Source: CAZTDD01 sp964612675
GTDB taxonomy: Bacteria; Hinthialibacterota; Hinthialibacteria; Hinthialibacterales; JAKPRU01
Direction of reading: 5' to 3'
NCBI GenBank assembly: GCA_964612675.1
Contig: CAZTDD010000017.1
Location: forward strand, 9,041 to 73,040
Length of the DNA: 64,000 bases
Part shown: in pieces, positions 25,455-34,761 of the stretch
How positions within the stretch are numbered: position 1 is the first letter of the stretch
How the letters are laid out: the number at the start of each line of letters is the position of its first letter
Program-made: the position numbers and the translations under genes
The notes under the pieces: generated by a model
What the model was told of the DNA's origin: nothing
What the model saw: the letters and a program-made list of their open reading frames with translations, nothing else
Database searches by the model: none

Positions 25455-27794
25455 ATGTTTCTCATTTGCCGTCGCATTCAGGTTGTTGTTCTCCTCGCTG
25501 TGTGTCTTCTCTTACCCTCGCTTTGTTGGTCCGAGGACACCAGCGAAACCGAACCGTTCTGCTATCCGAGCCATCCCACCGATGTCCTCGGCTGGGCGGG
25601 ACACCCGGAAGGGACGCTTGTGACGCCGGAAGGGTTTCTCTACACCGGCGATGCGGAAATCATGTTTTACTTGGGCGATCCTCCCGAGCCGATCCATCAA
25701 CGAGTACGCGTGCTGGAAGACGGTTGGTACCCAATTTTGCATCACCAAGTCGAACGGGATTCCGTCCTCTATCAATTCACACTTCTCGGCATGGTTCTTC
25801 CGCGAGGCGAGGATGAGGACATCCTGCTCAATTTTGTCAAAGTCACAGCAACCAATGTCGGCGATGAACCCCGCCGGGCGGCATTGACCTGTGGATATCG
25901 ATACGCGCCCGAAGAAGAGAAGCGGACGCACCGTTTCCGTCGCCCTGCAGAGCCGGATCAACTTGGACAATATCGACAAGCGGGTTCGCCGTTCGACGAC
26001 CACTGGGGCTATCGTTTCGGTGAGGATTATCTCGCTCGGGAACACCAGATTCTCTATTTGATTCGCGATCCACAGAAGGAATTTGCCCTAGAACGATTCG
26101 CGATTTCGTCGGATCTCGAATCGAACGAGACAATTGGTGCAGGCGATTTTCGTGTGCCGGCTCAACAGGAAACCACGATTATCGGGCTGTCCCGTCTTGC
26201 GACGATGCTCGAGCCGGGACAGTGCGAAGAGATCGAGATTATCGTGCCCTATCAGCCACTCCCCATCAGCTTTGGTCACACTCTGGAAACGATCCGCGAG
26301 ATTCCTTTTGAATCGGTTCGAGATCGAGTGCGCGACACATGGTGTGAGATTATCAAGAGAGGGATGACCATCGATCTTCTGGAGCCGAAAGTGGTCAACA
26401 CATGGTATGCCAACTTGATCTACGATCTGATTGCCGTCGATGAATTGAACGAACCGGACAAAGAATATGTTCAGAAGGTGAACGAGTTTCAGTACGATGC
26501 GTTCTGGCTGCGGGACAGTGCCTACATCATCCGGTCCTACGATTTGACCGATTACCACTGGCTTGCCGAACAGTGTCTCGAACATTTTCTGCATTATCAG
26601 CGGCCGGACGGGAATTTTGTCTCGCAAAAAGGTCAGTTTGACGGCTGGGGGCAAACGCTTTGGGCGTTCGGTCAACACGTGGAATTGACCAAAGATAAAC
26701 AGTTCGCCCGGCGGTTCTTCCCGTATGTCGAGGCCGCGGTTACCTGGCTGAAAGAGGCCCGAAAAGAAGATTCGTTGCATCTCATGCCCGTAACCACCCC
26801 CGGCGACGCGGAGCTGATTTCCGGCCACGTGACGGGCCAGAATTTCTGGGCCCTGCTTGGTCTCCGATCGGCGATTTCCCTGGCGGAGTTGGCTGGAGAG
26901 ACGCAGGCCGCCGAGGATTACCGCAAGGAATACGACGATTTTCATGCGGCTCTTTACGACAGGCTTGAGAAGGTTACCGCCGAGACCGATGGCGTGATTC
27001 CACCGGGCCTCGATGGGGGTATGGAGGGTGAGTTCTGGGGCAACTTGATCGGAGTGGCTCCGTCAGGTGTGCTCGATCCGTTCGATCCCATGGTGACCGC
27101 TACGCAGAAAGCGGCGAAAGAGAAGTTCAAAGAAGGTTTGATGACCTATAAGACGGATTTTCTCCACCACTACCTGACAACGTATGTTACCGAGACCGAC
27201 TTGGCGCGGGGCGACCAGGAAGCCGTATTGGAGCAGTTTTATTCCATTCTGGCCCATACGACCTCGACGCACGCGGGCTGGGAATGGTCGGTACGTGCGT
27301 GGGCCGACCGGGACTTCGGGAGGAATCTCTCTCCACACGGCTGGTTTGCGGCGCGGTTTCGGATTCTTTTAAGAAAAATGCTCGTTCGGGAGGATGGAGG
27401 GGCTCTTCACCTGTTCTCGGTGCTCTCTCCCGAGTGGCTGGAAAAGCCGAACGCGCGCGTATGTTTCTCCGAAGCGCCGACGATATTCGGAAAGGTCGAT
27501 GCCCGTCTGACTCGTGTGGAGCCGGACCGCGTCCTTATCCGAATTCTTCCGAAATGGACCGAGCCACCCGAGGAGATTCTTATTCATATCCCCTGGTACC
27601 GCGAAGTGGTTGGTACCTCCGCGGGCGAGCTGCGTCAGGGACCCGGGGATACGGTTCTGGTTTTGCCGCCCGACGAGGGATCGGTTCTGATTGAATGGCG
27701 CAAAAAGTCCGAACCCGTCGAGTACTCTTATGACAAGGCGGTGGGAGATCTGATGAGTGAATATGAGATGCGCGCGACGATAACCGAGGAGTAG
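25455..27794 (+). CDS. Secreted six-hairpin glycosidase-like protein
   Basis: A 779-residue exported protein: signal peptide VVVLLAVCLLLPSLCWS, a beta-sandwich domain to about 290, then an (alpha/alpha)6 toroid. The toroid contains FQYDAFWLRDSAYIIRSYDL, FVSQKGQFDGWGQTLWAFG, ELISGHVTGQNFWALLG and HAGWEWSVRAWADR, with D/E residues at the positions where GH15/GH63/GH78-type six-hairpin enzymes hold their catalytic acid and base. The exact GH family cannot be fixed here. It is followed after 1 bp by the aminotransferase gene and preceded by the small membrane protein. Confidence 0.75.
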   Translation: MFLICRRIQVVVLLAVCLLLPSLCWSEDTSETEPFCYPSHPTDVLGWAGHPEGTLVTPEGFLYTGDAEIMFYLGDPPEPIHQRVRVLEDGWYPILHHQVERDSVLYQFTLLGMVLPRGEDEDILLNFVKVTATNVGDEPRRAALTCGYRYAPEEEKRTHRFRRPAEPDQLGQYRQAGSPFDDHWGYRFGEDYLAREHQILYLIRDPQKEFALERFAISSDLESNETIGAGDFRVPAQQETTIIGLSRLATMLEPGQCEEIEIIVPYQPLPISFGHTLETIREIPFESVRDRVRDTWCEIIKRGMTIDLLEPKVVNTWYANLIYDLIAVDELNEPDKEYVQKVNEFQYDAFWLRDSAYIIRSYDLTDYHWLAEQCLEHFLHYQRPDGNFVSQKGQFDGWGQTLWAFGQHVELTKDKQFARRFFPYVEAAVTWLKEARKEDSLHLMPVTTPGDAELISGHVTGQNFWALLGLRSAISLAELAGETQAAEDYRKEYDDFHAALYDRLEKVTAETDGVIPPGLDGGMEGEFWGNLIGVAPSGVLDPFDPMVTATQKAAKEKFKEGLMTYKTDFLHHYLTTYVTETDLARGDQEAVLEQFYSILAHTTSTHAGWEWSVRAWADRDFGRNLSPHGWFAARFRILLRKMLVREDGGALHLFSVLSPEWLEKPNARVCFSEAPTIFGKVDARLTRVEPDRVLIRILPKWTEPPEEILIHIPWYREVVGTSAGELRQGPGDTVLVLPPDEGSVLIEWRKKSEPVEYSYDKAVGDLMSEYEMRATITEE

Positions 27795-27795
27795 A

Positions 27796-28926
27796 ATGAT
27801 CGATTTGACAAACCGTGAACAGGTTTTTCCGGTGCTGCAGGAGGGTGTCCTTTTTTTGAATCATGCAGGGACGTCGCCGATTCCACGGCCTACTGCGGAT
27901 CTCATGCAGCAGCAAATCGAAGAACACGCGAGCCAGTTCACAACATCGCGAGCGGTTTGGTCCCGACGGATGAGCGACGCGGTTTCCGCAATGGCCGAGT
28001 TGATCGGTGCACCCAATGACTCGATTGCGCTTATGCCGAACACGACGACAGCAGTGGCGACTGTCGCCAACGGACTCTCACTCCAGGAAGGCGACCGTGT
28101 TGTCGGACTGGAAGGCGAGTATCCGGCCAATGTGTATCCATGGAGGCGTCTCGAACAAAGCGGTGTGAGCTACATCCAGATTCCAGCCCGGGATGATCGG
28201 TTTGATTACGAGGAGATCGAGTCGGCACTCTCGCCGCCCACAAAAGTACTCGCCGTCAGCTCGGTTATGTTTGCCTCCGGTCTGCGACTCGATTTGAGCC
28301 GTCTGGGCGAGATGTGTCGAAAGCAGGATGTGTTTCTCTTTGTCGATGCCATTCAGAGTCTCGGGGCGTTCGAAATGAACGTTGTTGAGAGCAAGATCGA
28401 TTTCCTGGCGACCGGTTCGCAGAAATGGATGTTGGGACCGATGGGCGCGGGATTCCTCTATGTACGACCGGAGGTTTTGGACCGGGTGAAAGTCACGGTG
28501 CAAGGTGCGGACAGTATGATCCCTGAGACCCCGTACCTTGATTACGAAAGCAAACGGTTGAAGCCCGGCGCGCGGAGGTTTCAAGGCGGAACAATTGCGC
28601 TGGTCACGGCTCTCGGTCTCGGACGCAGCGTTCGTCTTTTATTGGACTACGGGATCGCGGATATACAGCAGCGCATTCAGGTTCTAACGGACATCCTTGT
28701 CGAAGGGTTGACTGCCAAAGGATATGCGTGTCACAGCCCGCGCGGTGAGGGCGAAGGGTCGGGGATTGTCATGTTTACGCATCCCCGTTTGTCTCCGGGG
28801 GAGGTCGCTCAACGGTTGCAGGATCGGAACATTGTGGCTATCGAGCGCGAAGGCCGTCTTCGACTTTCTCCTCACTTTTATTTAGTGGAGGAGGAGATGG
28901 AGAGGGTTGTCGATGCTGCGCCGTGA
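27796..28926 (+). CDS. Class V aminotransferase
   Basis: A 376-residue PLP enzyme of the IscS/NifS/kynureninase fold. The PLP lysine is K210 in TGSQKWMLGPMG; D in FLFVDAIQSLGAF stacks on the cofactor; N-terminal LFLNHAGTSPIP and the phosphate-binding NTTTAVATVA are both clear. No Cys sits in the flexible loop where a desulfurase would have one, so a desulfurase is unlikely; an aminotransferase or isopenicillin-N epimerase-like role fits better. Its substrate is not evident. It begins 1 bp after the glycosidase stop. Confidence 0.88.
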   Translation: MIDLTNREQVFPVLQEGVLFLNHAGTSPIPRPTADLMQQQIEEHASQFTTSRAVWSRRMSDAVSAMAELIGAPNDSIALMPNTTTAVATVANGLSLQEGDRVVGLEGEYPANVYPWRRLEQSGVSYIQIPARDDRFDYEEIESALSPPTKVLAVSSVMFASGLRLDLSRLGEMCRKQDVFLFVDAIQSLGAFEMNVVESKIDFLATGSQKWMLGPMGAGFLYVRPEVLDRVKVTVQGADSMIPETPYLDYESKRLKPGARRFQGGTIALVTALGLGRSVRLLLDYGIADIQQRIQVLTDILVEGLTAKGYACHSPRGEGEGSGIVMFTHPRLSPGEVAQRLQDRNIVAIEREGRLRLSPHFYLVEEEMERVVDAAP

Positions 28927-28965
28927 GCATTTGGCCAATGTCGCTTCTATGAAGGGGATTCTACT

Positions 28966-28986
28966 CCCTCTCCCGCTGGGAGAGGG
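28966..28986. repeat. Hairpin repeat between convergent genes
   Basis: CCCTCTCCC-gct-GGGAGAGGG is perfect over 9-bp arms and is followed by ctggggtgaggg, the same repeat type as at 9188, 19280 and 55385. It could also stop transcription from both sides, though no T-run is present. Confidence 0.6.
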
Positions 28987-29003
28987 CTGGGGTGAGGGCG
29001 TTT

Positions 29004-30299
29004 CTACTTCTCCGCCAGCATCTCTTTCGCTGCCCGTTGTCCGTACGCGATTGCGTAATTGGTTCCCCGGTCTTCCGGATACACCTGCGCCATGCAGGAT
29101 AGCCAGAGGTTCTCAATCGGTGTTTTGAATGGTGGCTTGATTTCGGAATAGCGCAGGCCGATCACGGGTTGTGTGTAGCGTTCCCGCCATGCCCAAAGTC
29201 CCTTCACCCAGTCGCGGCTGAACCCGTTGAACATCTTCTGCAGATGAGGCAGATACGCTTCAAACAGCTCTTCCGCGGACATTTTGTAATACGGATCGTC
29301 ATGATCGAGATACCGCGAGAGATACGCGAGATGCGCGCCACCGTAATCTTCCGGTCGCTGCATGTTGGTGTGCTCGATCACGCCGGTGAAAGGAATTGAA
29401 GGATCGCCGACATTCAGCCAATAGGCGTCGGAAAGAGAGCGATCCAGTTTCATCACGAGGCACACATTTGCAAGATAGTTGATTTTCGAAAGCCGGTTAC
29501 GGTAATCGTCCGGCAGGTCCGGCGCGATTTTCATGAGGATCTCGGGGGCGGTTGTCACAAGGACCCGATCGAATTCCTGGGATTGCCCGTTCGATACGAG
29601 GCCCACCGCGCGTCCATCCTCGACACGGATTTCCTCGACGGGTGAACTCAGATTGATCCGTACGCCGCGTCTGCGCAGGAGTTCCTCCCACGCGTTAATC
29701 GCCTGGGCGAATCCGCCGCGCAGGTAGCCGAGGCGTTCTTCCTGTTTCTTACCGCGTGAGCTGCCACGCAACTTGAGTTTGTTCCAGATCCACACCGCGG
29801 CGATCTGGTCGGCGTATTTTCCGAACTTGCCGCGCAGAAGCGGTTTCCAGACACCCTCATACACACCCGGTCCCGCCATGTCGATGAGCCATTCCCGGGC
29901 GGTGATTCTTTCCAAGGGTTTCCAATCTTTGACCGACATGGCCCTGAAATACAGCAGGCCGAGACGCACACGGTCCATGAAAGGGATTGCGGTGAACTTC
30001 AAAAGGTCAAAGGGACTGCTCAGTCGATAGATCCGGTTGACATAGTAACAGTTCGAGGTTGGGAGCCATTCCATTTTGTCACCGAGACCGACCTTCTCTA
30101 TGATCCGAACGGCGTCTCGGTCGCTCGTGAAGAGGTGGTGGTAGAACTTCTCGATGTAGACGTCGTTGATTTTGAACGAGCCCGCCAATCCGCCGAGCAC
30201 CTCGTCCTTCTCGAAAACCGTGCACTCCATTCCGTGCTCGGAGAGTTCGTCCGCCGCACTCAGCCCGGTCATTCCACCGCCGACGATTGCAACACGCAT
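29004..30299 (-). CDS. FAD-dependent NAD(P)-binding oxidoreductase (amine-oxidase/protoporphyrinogen-oxidase fold)
   Basis: About 431 residues from the ATG at 30299, which follows CAGGGAG; a longer frame from 30329 is less likely. The Rossmann FAD motif is MRVAIVGGGMTGLSAADELSE with the GxGxxG pattern and the E of the second strand in CTVFEKDEVLGGLAGSF. The C-terminus keeps the family end (LWLSCMAQVYPEDRGTNYAIAYG). Related proteins are often placed with glycan biosynthesis genes and act on sugar or polyprenol substrates. The substrate is open. Its promoter region contains a dispersed palindrome at 30353. Confidence 0.85.
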   Translation of the reverse strand: MRVAIVGGGMTGLSAADELSEHGMECTVFEKDEVLGGLAGSFKINDVYIEKFYHHLFTSDRDAVRIIEKVGLGDKMEWLPTSNCYYVNRIYRLSSPFDLLKFTAIPFMDRVRLGLLYFRAMSVKDWKPLERITAREWLIDMAGPGVYEGVWKPLLRGKFGKYADQIAAVWIWNKLKLRGSSRGKKQEERLGYLRGGFAQAINAWEELLRRRGVRINLSSPVEEIRVEDGRAVGLVSNGQSQEFDRVLVTTAPEILMKIAPDLPDDYRNRLSKINYLANVCLVMKLDRSLSDAYWLNVGDPSIPFTGVIEHTNMQRPEDYGGAHLAYLSRYLDHDDPYYKMSAEELFEAYLPHLQKMFNGFSRDWVKGLWAWRERYTQPVIGLRYSEIKPPFKTPIENLWLSCMAQVYPEDRGTNYAIAYGQRAAKEMLAEK

Positions 30300-30352
30300 G
30301 TCATGCTCCCTGTTATCGTTCTCTGACATACCCTTCGATAGGATCCAGGGAG

Positions 30353-30415
30353 GGCGAACCTCCTGGTGAGCCGTGTTCTACTATCGGCTCGGCGGGAGCC
30401 TCGCCCGGTCTCTTG
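30353..30415. repeat. Dispersed imperfect palindrome, second copy
   Basis: GGGCGAACCTCCTGGTGAGCC faces GGCTCGGCGGGAGCCTCGCCC (21-base arms, written in two parts: GGGCGAACCTCC, TGGTGAGCC) around a short loop. It is the same palindrome, inverted, as the core of the element at 12549. Terminal repeats of that element are not present here, so the core moves or multiplies independently. The rest of 30330-30636 has no gene. Confidence 0.65.
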
Positions 30416-30636
30416 CGAAGGGGTCAATCTGTTTCAATTCAGTATGCTCTCGTGTTCGACCCAATAGAAGCGAACCCGCTGCGCACTATCCAGCACGGAG
30501 CCGCCTCATTCCAGGATATCTTGTGAGGCGATCGAAAGAAGGCAGAGCTGACAGAATGCCGAAGGGCTGTTATCCTTTTTATGGCTTTATCCATAAACAT
30601 CATCCGTATCATTAACGAATTCAGTGGAGAAGATCT

Positions 30637-31293
30637 ATGTTTCACCGTACACGCCGTGGTTTTACCCTTATCGAACTTCTTATTGTTGTTGCCATTATCG
30701 GGATTCTGGCGGCCATCGCCGTGCCGAATTTCCTGCAAGCCCAACTTCGGGCAAAGATCAGCCGTACGCAGGCCGACATGCGGGCGGTTTCTCAGGCCAT
30801 TATGCAATTTCAGATGGATAAGAACACGATGCTTCTCGATTATTGGGACGACGATACCCAGTGGGCTCAGAAACGTTGGGATGAAGTCTTCGGAAGAGTG
30901 GGTCCTCCACCTCCTTACAAGCGATTTGAGGAGCCTTACTACCCGCTTACAAGTCCTGTCTCTTATCTCAGCTCGGTTCCACGCGATCCTTTCGCAGAGC
31001 TCGAACACTCTGTCGGATTCGGAGCAGATGAGAAAGGTCACTCGTACATTTACTGCGACCAGGATCCAGAAGGTGTCGCAACCGGGTCCGGCGGTGGATA
31101 CGGTATCCCCATTGCACCCCCTCTGAAAGTCTGGGAGCACGCGCTGGTCAGCATCGGTCCCGACGGTTGGATCGGAGTCAATTCGAGTGGAGCTCAGCGC
31201 GGTACTCCTTACGATCCATCGAACGGTGTCGGCAGCAGCGGTGACTTGATCCGTCTGGGACACGGAGGTACTGTCGAGGATCCTCACAACTAA
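30637..31293 (+). CDS. Type II/IV pseudopilin
   Basis: A 218-residue prepilin with a short basic leader (MFHRTRRG^FTLIELLIVV). The stem helix ends in AVPNFLQAQLRAKISRTQAD. The C-terminal domain carries LTSPVSYLSSVPRDPF, GYGIPIAPP and SIGPDGW, and ends with YDPSNGVGSSGDLIRLG. It is 60-70% identical over most of its length to the next gene, 77 bp downstream, so the two are a tandem duplication. GAGAAG precedes the ATG. Confidence 0.92.
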   Translation: MFHRTRRGFTLIELLIVVAIIGILAAIAVPNFLQAQLRAKISRTQADMRAVSQAIMQFQMDKNTMLLDYWDDDTQWAQKRWDEVFGRVGPPPPYKRFEEPYYPLTSPVSYLSSVPRDPFAELEHSVGFGADEKGHSYIYCDQDPEGVATGSGGGYGIPIAPPLKVWEHALVSIGPDGWIGVNSSGAQRGTPYDPSNGVGSSGDLIRLGHGGTVEDPHN

Positions 31294-31370
31294 GAAAACA
31301 GGAATAAAACTGGCATTGCTTCTTGCTGGATAGCAGATCGTCCCTCTGCCGGCGGACGAGAAAGGTAAGT

Positions 31371-32018
31371 ATGCGTCGATACCGAGAAGGTTTCACTCTT
31401 ATCGAATTGCTCATCGTTGTCGCGATTATTGGAATTCTAGCCGCCATCGCCGTCCCGAATTTCCTGAACGCTCAGCTGCGTGCGAAGATCGCACGAACCC
31501 AGGCGGATATGCGGGCTGTTTCTCAATCCATTCTCCAATTCCAGATGGATCGGAACGCGATGCTGATTGACTTCTGGGATGACGCAACCCCCTGGGCTCA
31601 CGAACGGTGGGAAACCGCGTTGAACAAGGTCGGCCGTGACCCCGCGTCAGAGTACCAATGGTTCGAGGAACCGTATTACCCGTTGACGAGTCCTGTGGCG
31701 TACCTTTCTTCCGTACCACACGACCCCTTTGCACACACGGTTCATTCCGTCGGGTTTGGGTCGGACGAGAAGGGACATTCTTATATTTATTGCGACAGCG
31801 ATCCTGGGGGCGGAGGATACGGCATTCCTGTCCGGCCACCGCTGGAGTTGCGTGAGCATTTCCTGGTGAGCATCGGGCCGGATGGCTGGATTGGAGTCGA
31901 CTCAAGCGGTCAGCAGCGCGGAACGCCTTACGAGCCTTCCAACGGCGTTGCGAGTCAGGGGGACCTGGTGAGACGGGGCGATGGAGGTGCAACCCTCGAT
32001 CCGTACGGGGCTCCGTAA
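31371..32018 (+). CDS. Type II/IV pseudopilin (tandem paralogue)
   Basis: A 215-residue prepilin from the ATG at 31371, preceded by GAAAGGTAA; the upstream frame to 31323 is ignored because it would make the leader too long. It has MRRYREG^FTLIELL, then the same C-terminal blocks as its neighbour (LTSPVAYLSSVPHDPF, SIGPDGWIGVDSSGQQRGTPY, PSNGVASQGDLVR). Divergence is mostly at surface residues, suggesting two subunits of one filament with different partners or alternating expression. Confidence 0.92.
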   Translation: MRRYREGFTLIELLIVVAIIGILAAIAVPNFLNAQLRAKIARTQADMRAVSQSILQFQMDRNAMLIDFWDDATPWAHERWETALNKVGRDPASEYQWFEEPYYPLTSPVAYLSSVPHDPFAHTVHSVGFGSDEKGHSYIYCDSDPGGGGYGIPVRPPLELREHFLVSIGPDGWIGVDSSGQQRGTPYEPSNGVASQGDLVRRGDGGATLDPYGAP

Positions 32019-32051
32019 AGCCATACGAGCTGGTGGGTGTTCGCCGCTCTT

Positions 32052-32342
32052 TTATTCGTCTTCCTGGCGCACCTTGTTCTTTTTGTGGTTTTTTTCTTCT
32101 TCGAGGTTGCGGATATCGTTGCCCAGTTCTTCTTCCGCCTTCTGGGCTTCGTCGAATTGGCCCTGCATGCGGAGTTCCTGGATGTTTCTCTGGGCGAGAA
32201 TACGCCGTTCGGCAAGTTTCGCCTGATATTCGTCTTCAATCTCGCCAAGACGCTTCTTCTGCTCCTCGGTGAGTTTCTTCTGAGAGCTGGGGACTTCTTT
32301 TTCCAGCCGTTCCATGGCCAACTCATACGCGGTTTTCATCAT
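32052..32342 (-). CDS. Small coiled-coil protein (96 aa)
   Basis: A highly charged, all-helical protein (SSQKKLTEEQKKRLGEIEDE, AERRILAQRNIQELRMQGQF) with heptad-like spacing of Leu/Ile and no membrane segment. The family is a small conserved hypothetical type. It lies 59 bp after the 76-residue gene and converges on the pseudopilin gene. No function is proposed. Confidence 0.65.
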   Translation of the reverse strand: MMKTAYELAMERLEKEVPSSQKKLTEEQKKRLGEIEDEYQAKLAERRILAQRNIQELRMQGQFDEAQKAEEELGNDIRNLEEEKNHKKNKVRQEDE

Positions 32343-32401
32343 TCTCCTCCGCCGGGCGGACCGGCCGAACTGAGCGGGTTCCCGCCGAATCGTTTCTCTC
32401 G

Positions 32402-32632
32402 TTATTCTTGTTTATCGTTTGAGTCCGGTTCTTTTTCCAGCGTTGATTGGTCTCTCGGCGATTCCGAATCGGTAGACTCTTTGTCCTTGGGTTGCTTCTT
32501 CAAGCGGTCGATGACCTCATGGATCGAAACCTGGCCCCATTCGAGAAGACCCAGCTCCCGTCGCTTCTCACTGATTGCGGCAACGAGCTCCGAGATCTTC
32601 GGGTTTTCTCCGTCGGATCGTTTGTCTTTCAT
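32402..32632 (-). CDS. Small charged hypothetical protein (76 aa)
   Basis: A hydrophilic protein: a helical first half (ISELVAAISEKRRELGLLEWGQVSIHEVIDRL) and a disordered, Ser/Asp/Lys-rich tail. It is the first gene of a two-gene unit with the coiled-coil protein. No family is recognised. Confidence 0.6.
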   Translation of the reverse strand: MKDKRSDGENPKISELVAAISEKRRELGLLEWGQVSIHEVIDRLKKQPKDKESTDSESPRDQSTLEKEPDSNDKQE

Positions 32633-32753
32633 TGTCTGTGCTCCTATGAAATGCTACTTCGCCGATTGGTCATCGTCAACAGAAAAACGATTTTTCTGAG
32701 CCCTTTTCGCGGCTTCCAACAACGTGTCAGGCAGCGAATCATTTGCGCCTTTC

Positions 32754-32782
32754 TTGACAGAGATACGCGGAAACGGTAAAAG
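32754..32782 (+). promoter_or_regulatory. Sigma-70 promoter of tRNA-Phe
   Basis: TTGACA (32754-32759), 17 bp, TAAAAG (32777-32782), 12 bp before the tRNA 5' end. The perfect -35 and exact spacing make this a good housekeeping promoter, with start of transcription a few bases before the tRNA. Confidence 0.7.
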
Positions 32783-32794
32783 ATGTAATCCTCA

Positions 32795-32867
<73 letters not shown>

Positions 32868-32886
32868 TTTTTCTAAGGGAAATCGT

Positions 32887-32916
32887 ACGGCTCCCCGAGG
32901 GAGCCGTTTCGTTTTA
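32887..32916 (+). terminator. Rho-independent terminator after tRNA-Phe
   Basis: CGGCTCCC-cga-GGGAGCCG gives a perfect 8-bp stem with a 3-base loop, followed by TTTCGTTTTATT. It lies 20 bp after the tRNA. Confidence 0.85.
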
Positions 32917-33086
32917 TTCCCTGGAATCGATTTGGTTTGTCCGGGGATCGATTCCAGTAGGCTAACGAGCGAACATCGTCCCTTGGCGCAAAGAACTACC
33001 TGGACTACGATGGCTTTCTTGCTGCGAAAGAAAACGTACATTTCTAATAGAGACACAATTCACCTTACATTTGGAGGAAAATCACC

Positions 33087-34340
33087 GTGAGCTCACTTCT
33101 CGCATCCGCCGATCCCGAAGTTTTCAAAGCCGTTCAAGGAGAGGTCGACCGCCAGCGATACACTCTGGAAATGATCGCATCGGAGAATTTTTGTTCACCG
33201 GCGGTTCTTGCGGCGATGGGGACACCTCTGACGAATAAGTATGCGGAAGGATATCCGGGCCGGCGGTATTACGGCGGATGTGCCTCGGTGGACATCGCCG
33301 AGAGCTTAGCGATCGAACGTGCCAAAGAACTCTTCGGCGCCGACCACGCAAATGTCCAACCCCATTCCGGTTCGCAGGCCAATATGGCGGCCTACCTGGC
33401 GCTGGCCAAACCGGGAGCCACCGTGATGGGGTTGAAACTGCCGCACGGAGGACATCTGACCCACGGCAGTTCGGTGAATTTCTCGGGCCAGCTGTTCAAC
33501 GTTGTTTCATACGGTTTGCATCCCGAAACGGAGCGAATTGAACTTGACGATTTTATCGCTTCGGTCAACGAGCACCGCCCGGACATCGTTGTCCTCGGAA
33601 GCAGCGCCTATCCACGGATCACCGACTTCGCGAAATTCGCCGAAGCCGCGAAAGATGCGGGAGCCAAGGTTGTAGCGGACATCGCTCATACCGCGGGGCT
33701 TGTTGCGGCGGGAGTCCATCCCACGCCGGTCGGGAATTGCGATGTCGTGACTACCACCACCCACAAGACACTGCGCGGTCCACGCGGGGGGATGATCCTT
33801 TGTAACGAGGAATGGCGAAAAGAAATCAACAAGAAAGTTTTCCCGTTCTCTCAGGGGGGACCGCTGATGCACGTGATCGCCGCCAAGGCGGTCGCATTCA
33901 AGGAAGCACTCGAACCGCAGTTCAAAACCTACCAGCAGCAAATCGTCGAGAATGCCAAAGCTTTGGCGAAACGCCTCACAGATCGTGGTCTCACACTGGT
34001 CACCGGCGGAACGGACACACACCTGATGCTGCTGAATCTCACTCCGCAAGGTCTCACCGGGAAAGAAACCGAGGATGCTCTCGAACGGGCAGGAATCACC
34101 ACGAACAAGAATACTGTCCCCAACGAAACGCAGAAACCTACAGTGACCAGCGGCGTTCGTATCGGTACGCCCGCGCTCACCACAAGGGGGATGGGTATCA
34201 AGGAAATGGAACAGGTCGGGGACTGGATCGCAGATGTGATCGATTCAAAGTTCGACGAAGAGGTCATCAAACGGACCCGGGAGCAGATTCGAGAACTCTG
34301 CGAAGCGTTCCCCCTTTATGAAGGCTGGTCTGTTGCGTAG
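33087..34340 (+). CDS. glyA: Serine hydroxymethyltransferase
   Basis: A 417-residue PLP enzyme that converts serine and tetrahydrofolate to glycine and 5,10-methylene-tetrahydrofolate in the cytoplasm. Start is GTG behind TTGGAGGAAA. The sequence carries ENFCSPAVLAAMGTPLTNKYAEGYPGRRYYGG (written as ENFCSPAVLAAMG, NKYAEGYPGRRYYGG), the PLP lysine K227 in TTTHKTLRGPRGGMIL, and RIGTPALTTRGM near the end. Length is standard. It stands alone, between tRNA-Phe and a mobile-type repeat. Confidence 0.98.
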   Translation: MSSLLASADPEVFKAVQGEVDRQRYTLEMIASENFCSPAVLAAMGTPLTNKYAEGYPGRRYYGGCASVDIAESLAIERAKELFGADHANVQPHSGSQANMAAYLALAKPGATVMGLKLPHGGHLTHGSSVNFSGQLFNVVSYGLHPETERIELDDFIASVNEHRPDIVVLGSSAYPRITDFAKFAEAAKDAGAKVVADIAHTAGLVAAGVHPTPVGNCDVVTTTTHKTLRGPRGGMILCNEEWRKEINKKVFPFSQGGPLMHVIAAKAVAFKEALEPQFKTYQQQIVENAKALAKRLTDRGLTLVTGGTDTHLMLLNLTPQGLTGKETEDALERAGITTNKNTVPNETQKPTVTSGVRIGTPALTTRGMGIKEMEQVGDWIADVIDSKFDEEVIKRTREQIRELCEAFPLYEGWSVA

Positions 34341-34388
34341 TAGCGCCGATACGGTGGTTTGCCCGTAAAGAAAGAAGCACCAAGACCG

Positions 34389-34671
34389 TCATTGCGAGCC
34401 TCGGACCGGCGGTGTCGGCGATTCGGGGAGGAATCGTTCGCAGATAGGACAAGTGACAAGTAGCGGGTGGCCCCGATTGCTTGTCAATCGGGCTGGCGAA
34501 GCCACAAGAGGCCGGTTGGCTGTTTGTCCGTTTTCTTTCGTGCTTTCGTGGCTCTTTCGTGCCTTCGTGTTTCATTGCCTTACCAGCCTGCGTTGTTCTA
34601 CTCCGGTTTCTTGCCCAGCAGCCCCTTTCTTCACCAAATAATTGGCGCCGCCGGTCCGGGGCTTGCGATGA
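34389..34671. mobile_element. 283-bp element with 28-bp imperfect terminal inverted repeats
   Basis: The left end TCATTGCGAGCCTCGGACCG... and the right end (34644-34671) are inverted copies over 28 bases with five mismatches. No transposase frame fits inside; the three small frames there are low in coding quality. The ends share sequence with the 93-bp repeat at 11330-11422. It fills most of the 34341-34761 gap, which otherwise holds no gene. Confidence 0.55.
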
Positions 34672-34761
34672 TTGTTCCATATACGGGATGAGGGGATACA
34701 CTGGACGCGATAACACGGTAGAATAGGTCTCACTCGGTAGTGGATAAAGGAGCTGAGTGTT

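Noticed and set aside
27796..28926. Cysteine desulfurase for the class V aminotransferase
   Set aside because: The PLP lysine is present but no Cys lies in the mobile catalytic loop, so desulfurase activity is not supported.
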